A stretch of DNA of 64,000 nt, from positions 168,090,933-168,154,932 of the forward strand of contig NC_081824.1 in assembly GCF_030867095.1 (NCBI RefSeq), in the 5' to 3' direction. Shown here piece after piece: positions 23,467 through 36,640 of the stretch (positions within the stretch are counted from its first letter, which is position 1; the number at the start of each line of letters is the position of its first letter). The position numbers and the translations under genes are program-made. Below the pieces are notes generated by a model, which did not search any database, had not been told where the DNA came from, and saw only the letters and a program-made list of their open reading frames with translations. Source of the DNA: Alligator mississippiensis (lineage: Eukaryota > Chordata > Crocodylia > Alligatoridae).

Positions 23467-24790
23467 CTGTATTTTCTCACATACACCACTCCCCAGAACA
23501 TAATGTGCACCTTGTTTATTGTGGCCGGGCACCGTTGGAGCCTGCCACTTAAAGAGGCTGGAGCAGGCTGTGGAGTAACTGGCAGCTGCATTGCAGCCAA
23601 ACAAGGCAGTCAGATGACCATGGGAGGGCTTCTGGATTGGAGGATGGGGCTGAGCAGCCTCAATATAAACCCAGACCCTCAGAGCTGAGCTGGCAGTTGT
23701 TGCAGGGAGCCAAAGGGATAACATCACCAGCCGGAGCTGCTGCTCCCAGAACACCTGGTGGTTAAGGGTAGGAACTATGGGGATGGAGGAGGTTCCTGGT
23801 CCTGGGGAATGACCTAAAACTACACCCTGCTAGAGTTGGATGGTGTGGTGGGGCTGCCTGTGGCAGGGTGGTCCACAGGAATTGCCACACCAGTGCCACC
23901 TTAGCGAAAGGTGAGTATGGGGCACCACGACCTGGGGACCAAGGCTATACCCCGTAGAGGGGACAGGCGAGGGGTTCAGGCACACCGCCAGACCTGAGAC
24001 CCAAGGGGCGTAAGGCCCAAGAGCCTTGGTGTAGTAGCCGTAATGAGGGGGTGGTGTCATGGCCCCAGTGATGGGGTGTGTGTGAAGTGAGAAGGGTCCA
24101 TGTGGTGGGCCTGAAGGACTGTGCATAGGCCATGGAAAGTAGGGTCTGCTTGGGCAGGCCTGAAGGACTGCACATGTGCCTGCCTTAGAGACCAAGTGAA
24201 CAGTGTTTGGAGGGGCCTGAGAAGGCAGACCCATATGAGCAGAAGAGGGCTAGCTGCTCAGGAACCTAGCCAGGAAACCCTCGACTGCTCAGTGCTGGGA
24301 CCAGGATCAGAACAGTTAAAGGGCCAGAGTGCCCACCACAAGGGATAAACAAAGCAAGGAACCTGGAGACCAGACTCGCCTAGAGGCGAAGCCAGGGTCT
24401 GTGTGGCCAAAGGTCCAGAGGGGGGCCACTGCTGAGAGGGAAAGAAGTCTAGGGAATTTGCAGCCCCACATGACAGCAGAGGTTAGGCCTCCTGACTAGG
24501 AGAGGGATCCAGGTCCGGGTCCAACATGACAAACTGGAATGTAATGGGGCCTGGTGCGGGGCCAGAGCCACATAGTGATGCCATCTGCAAGGCATGGGAC
24601 ATGGTGTAGGGGCAGTACAGAGCCATGTATTTTGCCATTGGCATCAGGCATTAAAATGGGCAGCCTCCCACCTATAAACAACTATTCCAAAGTTACATCA
24701 AAGGCAAGACAGGTGGGAGGACTGCCCTAGACAGGTGGGCAGGCCAATGATTAGACTGGCCTCATGATGGCCCCCTGTCACATTTATGAA
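23467..24790. repeat. TA-type element end followed by GC-rich repeat-like block
   Basis: The segment begins CTGTATTTTCTCACATACACC, the same terminal sequence as the right end of the 9599-9976 element. It continues into a GC-rich block of over 1 kb that differs sharply from the surrounding AT-rich intron, ending near ccccctgtcacatttatg. The block has Pro/Gly-rich spurious ORFs. An LTR or other retroelement origin is possible, but no primer-binding site, TG...CA ends or protein signature was identified. Confidence 0.4.
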
Positions 24791-25130
24791 AGGCAGAATA
24801 AAGGCAAAAAGCCCTTTTTTTCTAAAATTATGGCTACATAAACCTTAATCTTCAACTGACTCACCCTCCCTTCCTCCTTAACTAAAGCTGAAAAGATGCT
24901 TCTGAAAACTTCATGGGTGGATCTATGATTTTGAAAAGAGCTAAAGACAGACATCAGAAGCAGCCAGCAGACAGCAAAATTCCCTAAGAATGGTTAGCTT
25001 GGTTAGTGGGACATCCAGACCATTAGAAATGAGAGGCAATTATTAATACCTTTGGAATGATGAGCACTGAGCCATTAAGTCAATTGACTCCCTTAGCTGC
25101 TTAAATAGCAGTACCACAGCTCCTGCACTG

Positions 25131-25268
25131 TAGAGCAGAAATCAAAGCAGGGTGCTTCTATCTCAACCAGAAAATCAGTATCCCTGCTTAATACATGCAA
25201 CCCAATTTTGAGGGGCTGATTTTGCAGGGAAAGTTGTGTGTGGTGTGTATGAAAAAATATGACACATG
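25131..25268 (-). mobile_element. Fragment of the TA-target TIR element, inverted
   Basis: In reverse complement this reads aaaatcagcccctcaaaatt and cagggatactgattttctgg, matching the left third of the element at 9599-9976. The terminal sequence ggtgtgtatgaaaaaatatg corresponds to the expected left end. It is a truncated copy. Confidence 0.6.
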
Positions 25269-26610
25269 AAATTGTGGGAAGTAGCAAAAGTAGCAAGTAT
25301 GGTACTTGTACTAAAAAAGAGGTGAAGGGAAAGCAACAGACTCATTTATTTGACCTTAGTAATATGAAAGGGCTTTAGAACAAATTTTGAAGAAAATAGT
25401 TAGACATAGAAACTGGAATAAAATAGGACATCCTCTCAGAAAAGGTAGCTTGTACCTGATTAACCTGGTATCTTTCTTTAGTAAGATAACTGATTTTCTA
25501 GACAAAGTAAATGCAGTTGATCTACTCGGTCTGGATTTCAGTAAAACACTTGTTATGTTGCCACATGAAAACTCTTAATTAAACTGGAAAAGAGAGGGAT
25601 TAGTACACAAACTGTAAAGTGAGTAAGGAACTGACTGAAGGGGGCCAACAATGGTTTGCATTGAAAGAAGAATGGATGAGCTAGTGGGAGATTACTAGTG
25701 GAGTTCCTGAAGGGTCAGTGTGGGGACTAATCTTCCTTAGTATTTTCATTAACGACCATGGCACAAAAAAGTGAGTGTGATAATGAAATCTGTTTCTCTC
25801 ATAAATTATGAGATGTCTTCCATTGGACAAGGCACTGGTAAAGCTACATACAGAATGCTGTGTACAATTCTGGTCAACCATGTTCAGGAAGGATAAATTC
25901 ATTCTGGAATAGGTACCAGAAAGATCCTGGGGAATGAAGAATCCTGCCTTACGAGTAAAGACTAGAAGAGCCAAACCTAGCAAAAACAAGGGCTGAGGGG
26001 GAAAGGACCATGACTGCTCTTTAACAATACATCCAGAAAAGTGAACAAAAAGGAGGCAGGTTATGTTTTTAACCTAAAAGACAATATTGGCACAAATAAA
26101 TGGGAATAAGTTAGCCATGAATAAATATAGGAAATTAGAAAATAGTTTCTAAACATCACAGCAACGAAGTTCTGGAATAGCCTTCAGTTAGGATGAGTCA
26201 GGCCAAGAAGCCTACCTAGGAATAAAATGGAATTTGGTTAGTTTATTACAGGGATTTTATAAGGAGAAAGACTGGACTTGACCCAGGAGATCACTTCCAA
26301 ACCTACATTCTTAAATTTAAGCTAAGTCATTATACTGCCTCTCAGAATCTTTGTCCAATCAAGAAACAAACAGAATTGGACTTGTTTGCTCAGAACAAGT
26401 AGGAACCTAGATATCTTTATTTTATAGAGGAGAAAACTACTTCTGTATATCTGTCTTTCACATCTTATTACAGTTGGTGTTTTTACACAAGATATTATCA
26501 ACTGATTAATCAGTCATGAAGGATGGGTTATTATATTCCACTGAACATTCTTACCAATTAACTGTGCTAAGTGTTAAGAGTATTTTATGTTAATTTAGAC
26601 ATGCACAAAA

Positions 26611-27331
26611 GGCAGGGCTGCCAACCCCTGACAGGTTTTTTTTTTTGCTGACAATATTCAAACATTTTACTAACTGCCAATTTTTTTTTGACTAATATAT
26701 GTTTTGCATACTATAACTGTAACCCTTCTGCCAGAGCCCGGACAAGGGCCAGGTTCCAAACATAGTAAAAAAGTTTTAGTTCTCAGTAAAAAGTTTGCAG
26801 ACTGTCAGTAAAAAAAAAATCTTGGGTTGGCAACCCTATTTGACTGCAGCAATGGTTTTACACCCTACTACCCCCAGCCCAGGGGTCCCCTACTCACCCC
26901 CATACCCTTGTAAACCTGACTGCACCCCACAAAATGCTCCCCTGCCAGCCCCAATCCACCACTTCTAGCACAGAGCCCCCCCCCAAAAAAGACCACTGGC
27001 TGCCTAACTGCCACCTGGCAGACTTACAGACGGGATATGAGACAAGCACCAGGAACAGCAACAGCTGCAGTGCATGCCAAGGTTTAGATGAGGAGCTATA
27101 GCATCAGGGTGCTTTACTCATGCTTGGACACCAGGTGGCACTGCTGTGCTCTGTCTGTGCTTCAAAACTTGTGCCCAGCTTCTTTCCCCACCACAGAGCT
27201 TCAGTCTGCTCCAGTGGCCTTATGTTTTCAAGGACAGCGAGTTTATTTTTTTTTACAGATTTACGAACAGGTGTTTTTGGCCTAGTTACTTATGGAGTGT
27301 CTGTAAAGTTATGTACAGTTGGCAACCCTAA
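26611..27331. repeat. TIR-like repeat with TTGGCAACCCT ends
   Basis: The sequence cagggctgccaacccc at 26617 has inverted partners gggttggcaaccct at about 26824 and gttggcaacccta at about 27320. This suggests one short element of about 220 bp, or a longer one to 27331 with an internal copy of the terminus. The region includes poly-T and poly-A tracts in mirrored positions (26634, 26680, 26810). No target-site duplication was confirmed. Confidence 0.5.
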
Positions 27332-27691
27332 GTAACGGAATAGGTAGGACATTTGCCTTACATTGAAACCATGAGCCACACTTTGCCACGAAGTCAGTTT
27401 TTTTTGAGGACTATTATATTTTTTCATGTGTAACATAGACATTGAAAATCAGAGGGTTAAAAAGATCAAAGCTTATTTTTCATGTCAGAATATGCATAGT
27501 CTTCACACAATATGTTTAGGAGGGTGTGTGTACATGTAAATTATTTATATATATTTGTCTGTTCATACACACACATGCTTTTGGGAGCCTTTCTCTGTTT
27601 TTAAGAACACATACCAAAATAAATTTAGAGTTGAGTGAACCGAATGAATGATTCATTTGACATGCCTTCAGTCTACAGTACTTAAAGTGAT

Positions 27692-27870
27692 ATCATTGGC
27701 TCAGATGAGTGTTTTCACACCTTAAAGCCAGAAGGTCATAGGTTCAGGTTCTGGCTGGGGAACTTGGAGTTGTTCCATTTTCAAATGCTTGTATATTGTG
27801 TTGGCCAGATTTACTGCTGAAGGTGTATACTTATTTCCAAAGCTAGAGGCACACTGAAGATTTGTAACAT
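27692..27870 (+). repeat. Possible tRNA-derived SINE fragment
   Basis: Box A-like TGGCTCAGATGAG at 27698 and box B-like GGTTCAGGTTC at 27741 are spaced roughly as in RNA polymerase III promoters of tRNA-derived SINEs. No cloverleaf with paired arms could be drawn, so it is not called a tRNA gene. The downstream body is not identified. Confidence 0.35.
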
Positions 27871-28474
27871 ATGTTAAAGAGGATCTGAGGATTGGGAAAG
27901 CATTAACACCAGCAGATTTTCATGATGAAATGGGTAGATTGTAGAACGATTATTTAGTGACTTATGGGTACTTTTTACCTTATGCTTTCTTTGAGTCTGA
28001 AGATGTAAATGTCAGACATAGGAGAAAATATTGGGCTGTTTGAACAGGGTTGCAGCCATCTGTCAAATGGTTTCAAATTAGTTATAAAACTAATTCATAT
28101 CTTCAAAAAAAACTGTAATTTTATGCCCAGACTTTTCTTGGAATATTTTGGATGCTTTGACTATTCAGTTTTGAAATCTGCCCTATCTAAATACCAACTA
28201 ACATAGAAATATATGAGCCTGGGAAGAAAGGAAGCTTTTATCTCAGCTAATCCAGGCAAATAGGAAGATTTTTGTAACAGTTGTGTGTTCAGCCATTATC
28301 CAGTGATGAAAATGATCCATTGCTGAAGTTTCTGAAAATTATTAATGAGGATTCTGCTACTTTCCTGCTCTAGTCAAAATGCTTCCAGCTGACCGCATTA
28401 AAGTAATAGTGGTTTTATGTATACTGATATTAAACATCCTGAGTCTGAGGAAAAACAGGTGGTATCTCTTAAAG

Positions 28475-28706
28475 CAGTGTTTTTTTCAACTTCCTAAAAT
28501 CACAGAACCCTTTCATATCACCTCTTCTGCCACGGGACCATCACCTTTGTCCTTTCAGCTGATGTGGAGTGAGGTGACCCAGCCCGACAATGGTGGCACA
28601 CCACCTCCCAGCCTGCTCTACCATTACCCCCAAGTCTCTTTGTGGAACCCCTGTTTACCTATCATGGAACCTCAGGGTTCCACGGAACACACTTTAAAAA
28701 CCACGA
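28475..28706. mobile_element. Non-autonomous hAT element with perfect 8-bp target-site duplication
   Basis: The 232-bp element is flanked by tcttaaag at 28467-28474 and again at 28707-28714. It starts CAGTGTTTTTTTCAAC and its right end reads ttaaaaaccacga, a degenerate CAGTGGTTTTTAA in reverse complement. The interior is GC-richer than the flanks and non-coding. Confidence 0.82.
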
Positions 28707-28845
28707 TCTTAAAGTTTTGCTACTACATGGAAGTAATCTCAATAATGGAGTGAATGACTGACATGGGACTGACAACATATAAAAAGATAGTTTCAAAATC
28801 CTGTTTAAAGCTGTTGTTGTAGTTCTATAAGTTACCATATATTCA

Positions 28846-29235
28846 GGGTGCAGGCACATGACACTTTTACCCCAGTGGTATCATCCTTTACCCCAGTGTA
28901 AAAGTGGAATGGACATGTGACATACAGCCTTGAACTGGTGTAAGTCATTCTACTCCAGTGGAAAATTATTCCATGGAAAAAGTATAGTAACTATGCAGCA
29001 GTGTAAATTATAGCAGTGTACACATTGTGTTCCCAACTCAGGCCCATTTCACCTGAGTATACTGAATTATCTGTTTGCTCTGGTTATTGCCTGCTTCCCC
29101 AGCCACCAACTAGCAAGCCAATATAAGAGTAACATACTGTAACTCTGGGATATTTTGGTCATCTCTCCATTCCCAGTGTAATTTCATCAGTTTACAAAAT
29201 TACACCAGTGTAAATGTGCCATGTGTTCACATTTT
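28846..29235. repeat. TIR-like miniature element
   Basis: Left cacatgacacttttac (28855) and the reverse complement of the right cacatggcacatttac (near 29205-29230) form imperfect inverted repeats, and the motif accccagtgtaaaagtgga repeats internally. Typical miniature-element structure, but no target-site duplication was resolved. Confidence 0.5.
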
Positions 29236-29275
29236 TAAGATAGACTTTTTGGGGGGCTTTCTTCCCTAGAGATCA

Positions 29276-29909
29276 ACACTGCTAATGCTTACTCAAGTGA
29301 GTAGCCTACCTCCCTGCCTGAGCTGTGTGGGGCCTGATGCTTCCATCCGCGGTGGCAGCACCCCCTGGGACCGGCCGGGCTGGGTGCCAACAGGCTGGTG
29401 GTGCTTGGGGGGCGCCACCACCTTGGAGGGAAGGACCAGGGTCCTGTGCAGGTCAGGGGCCACTCAGCCCATGAGCAGCTCACTGCCCCCCCCAGCACCC
29501 TCTCCAGCACCCTGTGCACTGTCCCTACCACCTTCCTGCTGTCTGGGACTGCCCAATAACGGCTGGCTTGCCCCTGGGGCAGAGAGGCAAGGTGGCAGGA
29601 GGGCAGCTGGGTTTGCTGGCAGCAGGAGAGGGTGGCAGGGATGGTGCAGGGGGCCCTGGAAGACTGCCAAGCCCAGGCTTCCCTGAGCATGTCAGCTTCC
29701 AGTGCCCCGTGCACTGTTGCATTTTGTTCATCTCTGAGGGTTTCTACCTTACTAAGTTACAAAGTCAAAGCAGAGTACCCTGCTGAGCATGTAAATAGAA
29801 ATGCCATTAAAACAGAATATGCTGCCAAGCTTGTAAATAGCAACACCATTAAAGCGGTGCAAAAGGGCATTTAAACCGCTTTGAAAGCCAATTTTGTTGC
29901 ATGTACAAA
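29276..29909 (-). repeat. GC-rich TIR element related to 57423-58074
   Basis: The right part, ggtgcaaaagggcatttaaa, then cgctttgaaagccaatttt and tgtacaaa at 29902-29909, is the reverse complement of the left end of the 57423-58074 element. The central GC-rich blocks of both contain ccactcagccca and gcctgatgctt segments. The left end here is uncertain or truncated. The several long ORFs across the GC-rich core are spurious. Confidence 0.55.
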
Positions 29910-31719
29910 GGTCCTATGCTTCTTCGTTCTCCAGGCTCTGTATTTATTAGTCTTAAAGAACTGTGCAAAATGTGTTGTACTATTATAGTATTTGTTTGTT
30001 TTAAATCAAGGCAAAATCTGGCTCTTGTATAACTCTGGATTACAGTGGTAACTTATTTTGAGAAATATTTTAATTTTGTTTAACTGTTTGTACAAGTGAC
30101 TTAGTCAAGGTGTTTTTAAATATGTAAGTTACTTTTTGGTACCCTGATCTGTAAAAATAATAACAAACAAACAAAAAAACTAAGATTGGGAAATGGATTG
30201 AAAAGAGGATAGGAAACGCTCTATCTTCCCTAGATTTTGGTTGGCTTAAAAGCCCTGATTGGAGGAAGGGGGGGTTGAATAGATTCCTTCATTTCCTGCC
30301 AGGCTCTTACCAAAAGAGCCCTGAAGGAGGATCTTGGAAAGCTAAAATGCTTAAACCTCAAATCCCGAGCGTCCATGTGAGTGAGTGGTTGGAAAGCCAG
30401 CAATGAAGCCACAGTAGACATAACTTGACTCTTACTATAGCTTTAACAATCTTCCACAAGCATTCAAATGAATTATTGTTTTACGCCATCTGAGCAGCCT
30501 AAATTAGAGAAAAAAAATATCACTGCAAGGTTTTATACTAAGCAGGTTGGTAACCTGAGTTCCTTCAACTTTAACAGGAGAGTAAGCTTTTCTGCAGGCA
30601 TTTCATTTATAGTTCATCTTTGCAAGAGCATAAATATCCTCTCAGGATTATGGGAAAAACTCATCTGCTATGACCAGTGTCCTCGCCTCATTCTTAAGAA
30701 CTATGAGTTCAAAAGAAATATCTCACTGTGCATATAAGAAAGCTGTCTACCACCAGCTTAAAAGTCAGTTTGTAGAGGATGTCAAAGGAGTGAGGAAAGC
30801 AATATCTAAATGAAGAACAGAAATCTTTTCGGCCTTGGTTCATACATGATGCAATTTCCTGAGAGAGCACAGTGTAGGCAATTTAGACTGAAGTCCAGAA
30901 TCTCTGATTGGGAAGGGACATATATTTTACTTAATAAAATGCTTTCTTGGCATTGTCCTTGCCCCTAGTGAATTCTTCTATGGTGAAACTGCTGTATTTT
31001 AAAATATTTTTAGGGAATTGCAATGTTGTTGATAGCTTTGGCTCTTTTCCCTGTGATGGTGGCAGTTTTGAGGTTCTGGAAGAGATATAAAGCTTTCTTT
31101 ATGGCCAGGAATAAGGAGTTGGCTTTTGTACTCTGGTTCTGTTCTGGGGGGAGTAGGAAGGGGGTGCAGATAAAACTTTTTTTACACTTTGTCTTAACTT
31201 TAAGATCAGCTGGAGAGTTTGGTTCTGATCTTCAAATGTTCAGGCTCAATTTCATTTGCATGGACAGTTACCATGATTACATATATGGTCATTGCAATTT
31301 TACATGGAAAATAGATGTGTATTTGCATGACTACTATTCTGAAAGTCAGGAGCCTTATGTCCATGCACTAAGCTTCTATCAAGCTTGTCAAGATTTGTCT
31401 TTTCTTTTTGTTACCCCGGCTCTCACCACCAAGCTTTCAGAGTTGGCTTCTGTGCAGGTGTGAATGAGAACCAAACTATTTTTCCCCTAACGACACTTAA
31501 CTTATATGCACAACTGAGACAGCTGTTCTTAAAAATGTAAACTGCAATTTTGGAAGCACATGCTAACTCCATGATGCAGTAGCCATCTTAAGATATATAA
31601 TTGGTATAGCTCATTTGTTTGGTTTGAAAGTAGATTGTGAAAAGAATTTATAAACATATAAAGTAGTATGCATTATGTGATATTAAAAAAGCATCTCTTT
31701 CTTGAGCCATATGTGATAG

Positions 31720-32830
31720 GCCCTCGCCCTGCCACCTGGGGAGTGGGCTGCCCCTGAGCCTGCTCACCCACCATGACTTTCAATGTTAACCATACCTTTG
31801 TGATGTTGCTCAGTGGTTCTTATCAGCTCTGAGACACCCTCCTTGGTGCATCTTCTGTGGGGCTTCTCCTCCCCTACACCCCACCCATTTCCACTTGTGT
31901 CTTATCATAGATCCCAGGCTGTGCCTTAATGTTGTCGCAGGTGGTTTGATGTGCCGATGGGATGATGCTCCAGTATCACGGGAGCTTACTGTGACCTGTT
32001 ACACTTGGAGAAAAAATGCTAATACAAAAGAAAACAACATAACTCAACATGGCTCAGACTGAGCACTGAGCAGGGCACCTTTATGCCCATGCTGAACTGC
32101 TCACTCCTGAGCACTGGGGCTTAAGGGTCTGGTTCCTCAACCCTTCGTTCCCCTTTTTCTATCTACCCCTTTTTCCCTGGGGTTTTTCCTTACTTCCTCT
32201 TGGCCAGGTGACCCAGGGGCTCTGCATGCTCCCTGCTGGGCCTGCTCATGGCCAGAAGTGGTGGGTGTCCCCCGATGGCACACTTTGGGTATGTGGTTGA
32301 ACTGCCAGAAGACTTGGGTGTTACAGGCTGTCCCTCCAGGGTTCACCCTTGTTGGGCCCACTGGGCCACCCTCTCCCATCCCCGGCTAACCTTAGTGGTA
32401 GCAGGCTGCTGGCTCTGCTGCTTCAGTGCCGTCTGGTCCCGGCGAGTGGGTCTGGCCCTGGGCAGGTTACCAGAGCTGTGCCCAGCTCCCTCCGGTTTTC
32501 TGTCTGAGGTATGGATGCCCCTCCGTTTTGGCCCCCTTTAGGCTCAGGCAGGGCCTTAGCTCACTGGTTGGCAAAGGCTGCGGTGGCAGTGTGCTCTTGG
32601 CAGTGGGGAGTGTGTCTGTGTCTGGTTCCAGCACCCAGACGCTTCCCCTCTGTGTTCCCGGCCTCCAGGTTGTGTTTTACCATGCGGCCACCAGGCCATG
32701 GTCCAATCAGGGGCTGGTGCTCTGGCCAAGGAGCAGCAGCTGTACCAGTTGCATCCTGGCTACTGGGGCTGCCATGCTGAGATAAGTCAGGTGGGGGCTG
32801 CCACACATAGATATAGTAGCCCTGCTCAGG
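31720..32830. repeat. GC-rich block, probably repeat-derived, unclassified
   Basis: About 1.1 kb of markedly GC-rich sequence is embedded in AT-rich intron, with overlapping ORFs of 60-119 codons on both strands whose translations are low-complexity and match no domain I recognise. No clean inverted or direct terminal repeats were found, so the type is left open. Confidence 0.3.
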
Positions 32831-34497
32831 GTCAGGAGAAGGAAGAAGCGAGAGAATGCAAATAAATAACAACATGTATTAGCATTGATTACAAAATAGG
32901 AAAAATACCTTTGAATTTTTCTTTCTTTCTGTGGAAGAGATTGGTTTGAAACCATGCATTAATTTCTGTAGCAGCTTAGTAGGTAAAATATTGTCAAAAT
33001 TTAGAGACAACCACACTTCTCTGTCTCCATTTCCAATTTTACTTAGTGTTTTCTGTCAGAACCTAGATCATCCCTTCTCTGGGACAGAATTTCACTTTTC
33101 TCCCACTCTTACAGTAGCAGAATCCTGTGCACCAGCCATACTTACCTAACAGGTCTGACTGGAGTCAGTTTATGCAGTTCTTGCCTTGGGGAGCTTGAGA
33201 GCCGTGAAAAACACAGTGACCCAAAACAACCTGCTTAAAGTATTTTTAATCATAACAGTAGGAAAATAAAGGGGCAAGGGAAAAAGTTTAAAACAGTAAA
33301 ACAAAGAAGTCCTTCATACTCCTCTATCTTACCAACATTTTTTCCTACATCTACATGGGACCCTTATATATCTGTCTTAAATGCCCCCAGCACAAAAATT
33401 CTGTTTCCTTCCCCTCAAAAGGTTATGCCTTTCCTAATGCCCGTGTCTTTAGGGCTTTCCTTTTCACAGGCAGTGCTGAGAGAGCCAGTCAGACACTGTC
33501 AGATTTGAAAAAGGGAACCATTCTTTTGGAACCTTTGAAATACTAGCTTTAACAAAGACACTACTGTCAACTGCAAAAATTTAAGATTAATCAATGGTAA
33601 AATGTGTTGTCCTGCATATACAATCACATTGTTATTAAAAACAAACAGTTTGATCACTTTACTTAACATCATCTATTAGAGTTGTAATCTCTCATTCAAA
33701 TTCTACTTTAGAATCATTGTCCTCTGCTGCTTGTGAACATCTCACAGCATTTAAACATGGCATGCTCTCCTTTAGAAGCAGTCATGTGTATAACTTGCCT
33801 CTGAGCAAGTAGGTTGCTTAGAGCCATGATATACAGCCATTTATAAAACTGTCTTCTGATATGCTTATAGCTATCTGTAACGAGTACTACTAGTGTTACT
33901 TATTAACCATTCATTTATTTATAATTGTTGCATTCAAGGTAGAAAGAAAGACATCCAAAATTTGATTGTATCAGAAAAGGTTCAGTGCGACCAGGAGCAA
34001 GTTCCCATAGTCATACATTTCTAATAATAGATTACATGATAGATTAGAATACGTTGTATTGGTAGGTGTCCAGTATAAAATACTGCCTCACAAAGACTTC
34101 AAATTGTCTGGGTCATCTGTCTCAACAATAGGTTAACCATGGGTTCCACTTCTGTGTCACATATGGCAGTAAATAACATTTTTGCATGAGCCTAAAAGGT
34201 TGCACAAGGTTCTAAAGGCATAAAATCAAAGTGAGGTGTAGTTCTATGTATAGATATATAGAAAGTACCAATAAGTCTTTATATGAATTGCTATAATGCA
34301 ATGGGGATTTCAAGACGTACTAACATTTTACAATGGCACAGACAGTTGTAGTCCCCAATCCAGTGTTTCCTGCTTCTTTCAATTAGAATCTTTTTAAATG
34401 TATTGAATGCAGCAGGCAGAACCTGTATAAAATCAATGTAGTTAATGCCCACACCAAGCATAAAGAAGATTTAGAGAATTATGTTTCAAATCATGGC

Positions 34498-34620
34498 TGG
34501 GATTTTCAAAAGCATTTAGCATTGGTTTAACTCTGGTCCCATCAAAGTCAGTCAAACTACCTTTTTGTCACTGAGTTAGGAGCAAAAATAGGCCAACACT
34601 GCACATTTAAAAATCCTACC
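34498..34620. repeat. Palindromic GGGATTTTC-type miniature element
   Basis: The segment starts gggattttcaaaagcattta and ends ttaaaaatcctacc, giving inverted termini with catcaaagtcagtcaaac between. It resembles the palindromes at 21033, 44381 and 53335. Confidence 0.55.
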
Positions 34621-35761
34621 ACATGTTAATTGAAACAAGAGACTGACAAGAGAGTGAATTATCAATTTTGCAACTCATCCCAGTTTCATAGCATTCTCTC
34701 ACTACTCACTGCATTGATTTCAGTGGAATTGTTCAGTTTGTGATGATAGGCCTTTGTTCCACAAAAAAGTCCTTAGTTTTCTCATTCTGATATATTTAAT
34801 ACTTAACATTCTTTTCTTTCTTTTTTTTTTTTTTGATTTATTACAAATCTATACAGAAAATTCAGGGCAGGAAAGTAGGTCAACTTTTTTAAGCCATAAA
34901 TGTCAAGACGCATTTATTCTATATGGGAACATATTAGCCATTGCCTTCTTATTTTAACCAAAAATGTTGACAGCCACTTGCACTCTGTTTATATTCAGTT
35001 TTATTTCTTCCAGGTTTTCTTTGCATTGGATATTCTTGTTGTTCAAAATATTTTCTTCAGAGGTGTAATGCTCTTAGTTAAAAACATTCTGCACAAAGTG
35101 TTGTAAGGCTTAGTGGTGTATTGCTGGATATTTGTTCTGTAAAACATGATTTATACATAGAAATTTTAAAAATTACATGCAAAAAAACTCCACCAGCTAC
35201 CTTTGCTTTCTACAAACAGGTGCATCTTTTTTTGTTAATTTTATTTTAGATTTTTTTGTATTAGTGCTCAAGAAATTGAAGACAGGATAACATTAGCTGA
35301 ATCCAAGGAAAAATGTAAAATACCTGAAGAACAGTGTTTTCTTATAAATCTTCCAGTCTGTGTATCTCAGCATATCTCTTTAGCTGAGCTGTGCTGCTTA
35401 GAGAAGTTAAGGCTCTGCCCTCAGTCCTCTGTCACAGCTCAGCTGAATGCGGGGAAAATACCAACCCAATAGAGCCTATTCCTTCTTATTATTAGTTCCT
35501 TGCATGCACTGACTGGTAATGCAAGGAGGTGGCTTGTGTAGGTAATGGCATTAAGTGATGGTTTCTTTTATCCAAGTCAGAAAAATTAATATTTTAAGGT
35601 TGTAGTAGATTCCCTTTGCCAGAAGAGATCATCGCTTTTCAAAGAAGTTTCTTCTACTTTTTTATCATTCAGAAACAATCTGAATATCTAAGTGCTTAGA
35701 TAACAGTGATGGATTCCCTATAAAACACTAAATAAAGGTTGAGGGTGCCCCTGGCTGCCCA

Positions 35762-35940
35762 GTCTCCAACTACACTTTTCCATAGTGTTCTTGCTACCCT
35801 GTTGTTGACAGGTACAGAAGCTGTCCCAGATGTGGCTGATGTTCTCTATGAAATAAGATGACAAGCAAGATGTATTCTGTTTCAAGTTTGAATTGAGACA
35901 GTCTGAGTTTTCAAAGCTTCTTGCTGTCTGGAAGAGTTCG
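35762..35940 (+). repeat. Direct repeat copy 1 (about 179 bp)
   Basis: This copy shares tctccaact...gttgttgacaggta, gatgttctctatgaaataag, atgacaagcaa and gctgtctggaagagttc with 36697-36874 in the same orientation, at high identity by eye, separated by about 760 bp. Confidence 0.85.
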
Positions 35941-36480
35941 GAGAGTCAGCTGACTTGTTAATGAGACTAGGCTGGACTCTGGGTAGCATTAGGAGCTGTT
36001 TCTGCCCTGTGTCTAGTCTGTTCTGTATAACTCCTTTTGCTGCCCTTGTTACCATAGTACCTGAATGCTTTCCAGCTGCACATAAAGAACATAATATGTC
36101 ATGTATTGTTTGTTCTTTCATCTCCTGCCTAGAAGGAGAAGGGTACACAGTGCAATGTTTTGGTAAGGTCTTTTGCTTATTGAGGGTGGTTTGGGGAAAC
36201 ATTTGTTTTTAATGTTCATGCATCTTTTCATTTGTTAGAGAAGGCAGGTCAGAGAAATGTATTTTGTGCTTGGAGTGGAAGGTGGCAAGGTTTGGGATGT
36301 TTTTTGGCTTCTGATGGAGCCCCATAGTCTTGGTCCCAGTATCCTGTCACAATGACAGAGAGTGGATGCTGAAAAGGAGAGTGAATCAGGGATGACCTCG
36401 TTTTTTTCCACTGTTCCTCTCTCACACACAGCCTCCAGTGTTTAAGATCTAGAAACTGTTGTATCCTTAACTTCCACACT

Positions 36481-36640
36481 CAATAGCTAGTGATGCTCCT
36501 TTCGTCCAAGAATTTGTCCAATCCTTTTTTTAACCTGGTTAAACTGTCAGCTTCCACAGCATCTGGTGGCAATGAGGTCCACACTTTAATTACATGCTGT
36601 GTGGAAAATAATTGGTTTTTGTTAGCTTAAACATACTACT
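36481..36640. repeat. CR1/L3-like LINE 3' fragment (tentative)
   Basis: The segment ccaagaatttgtccaatcc, gcttccacagcatctggtgg and ttaattacatgctgtgtgg resembles a dispersed LINE 3'-region motif I associate with CR1-group elements. It lies between the two direct-repeat copies and the assignment is tentative. Confidence 0.45.

Noticed and set aside
23770..24790. CpG island or promoter inside the intron
   Set aside because: It is GC-rich, but CpG dinucleotides do not look abundant, no TATA or initiator context was seen, and the composition resembles other repeat-derived blocks in the window.
27692..27770. tRNA gene candidate
   Set aside because: Box A- and box B-like words are present, but I could not pair acceptor, anticodon and T arms. 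More likely SINE-derived.
31023..31463. 146-codon + strand ORF in the largest intron
   Set aside because: No domain recognised, composition like translated AT-rich intron, no splice or promoter context. The length is within chance for a 64-kb window with 16 kb of intron.
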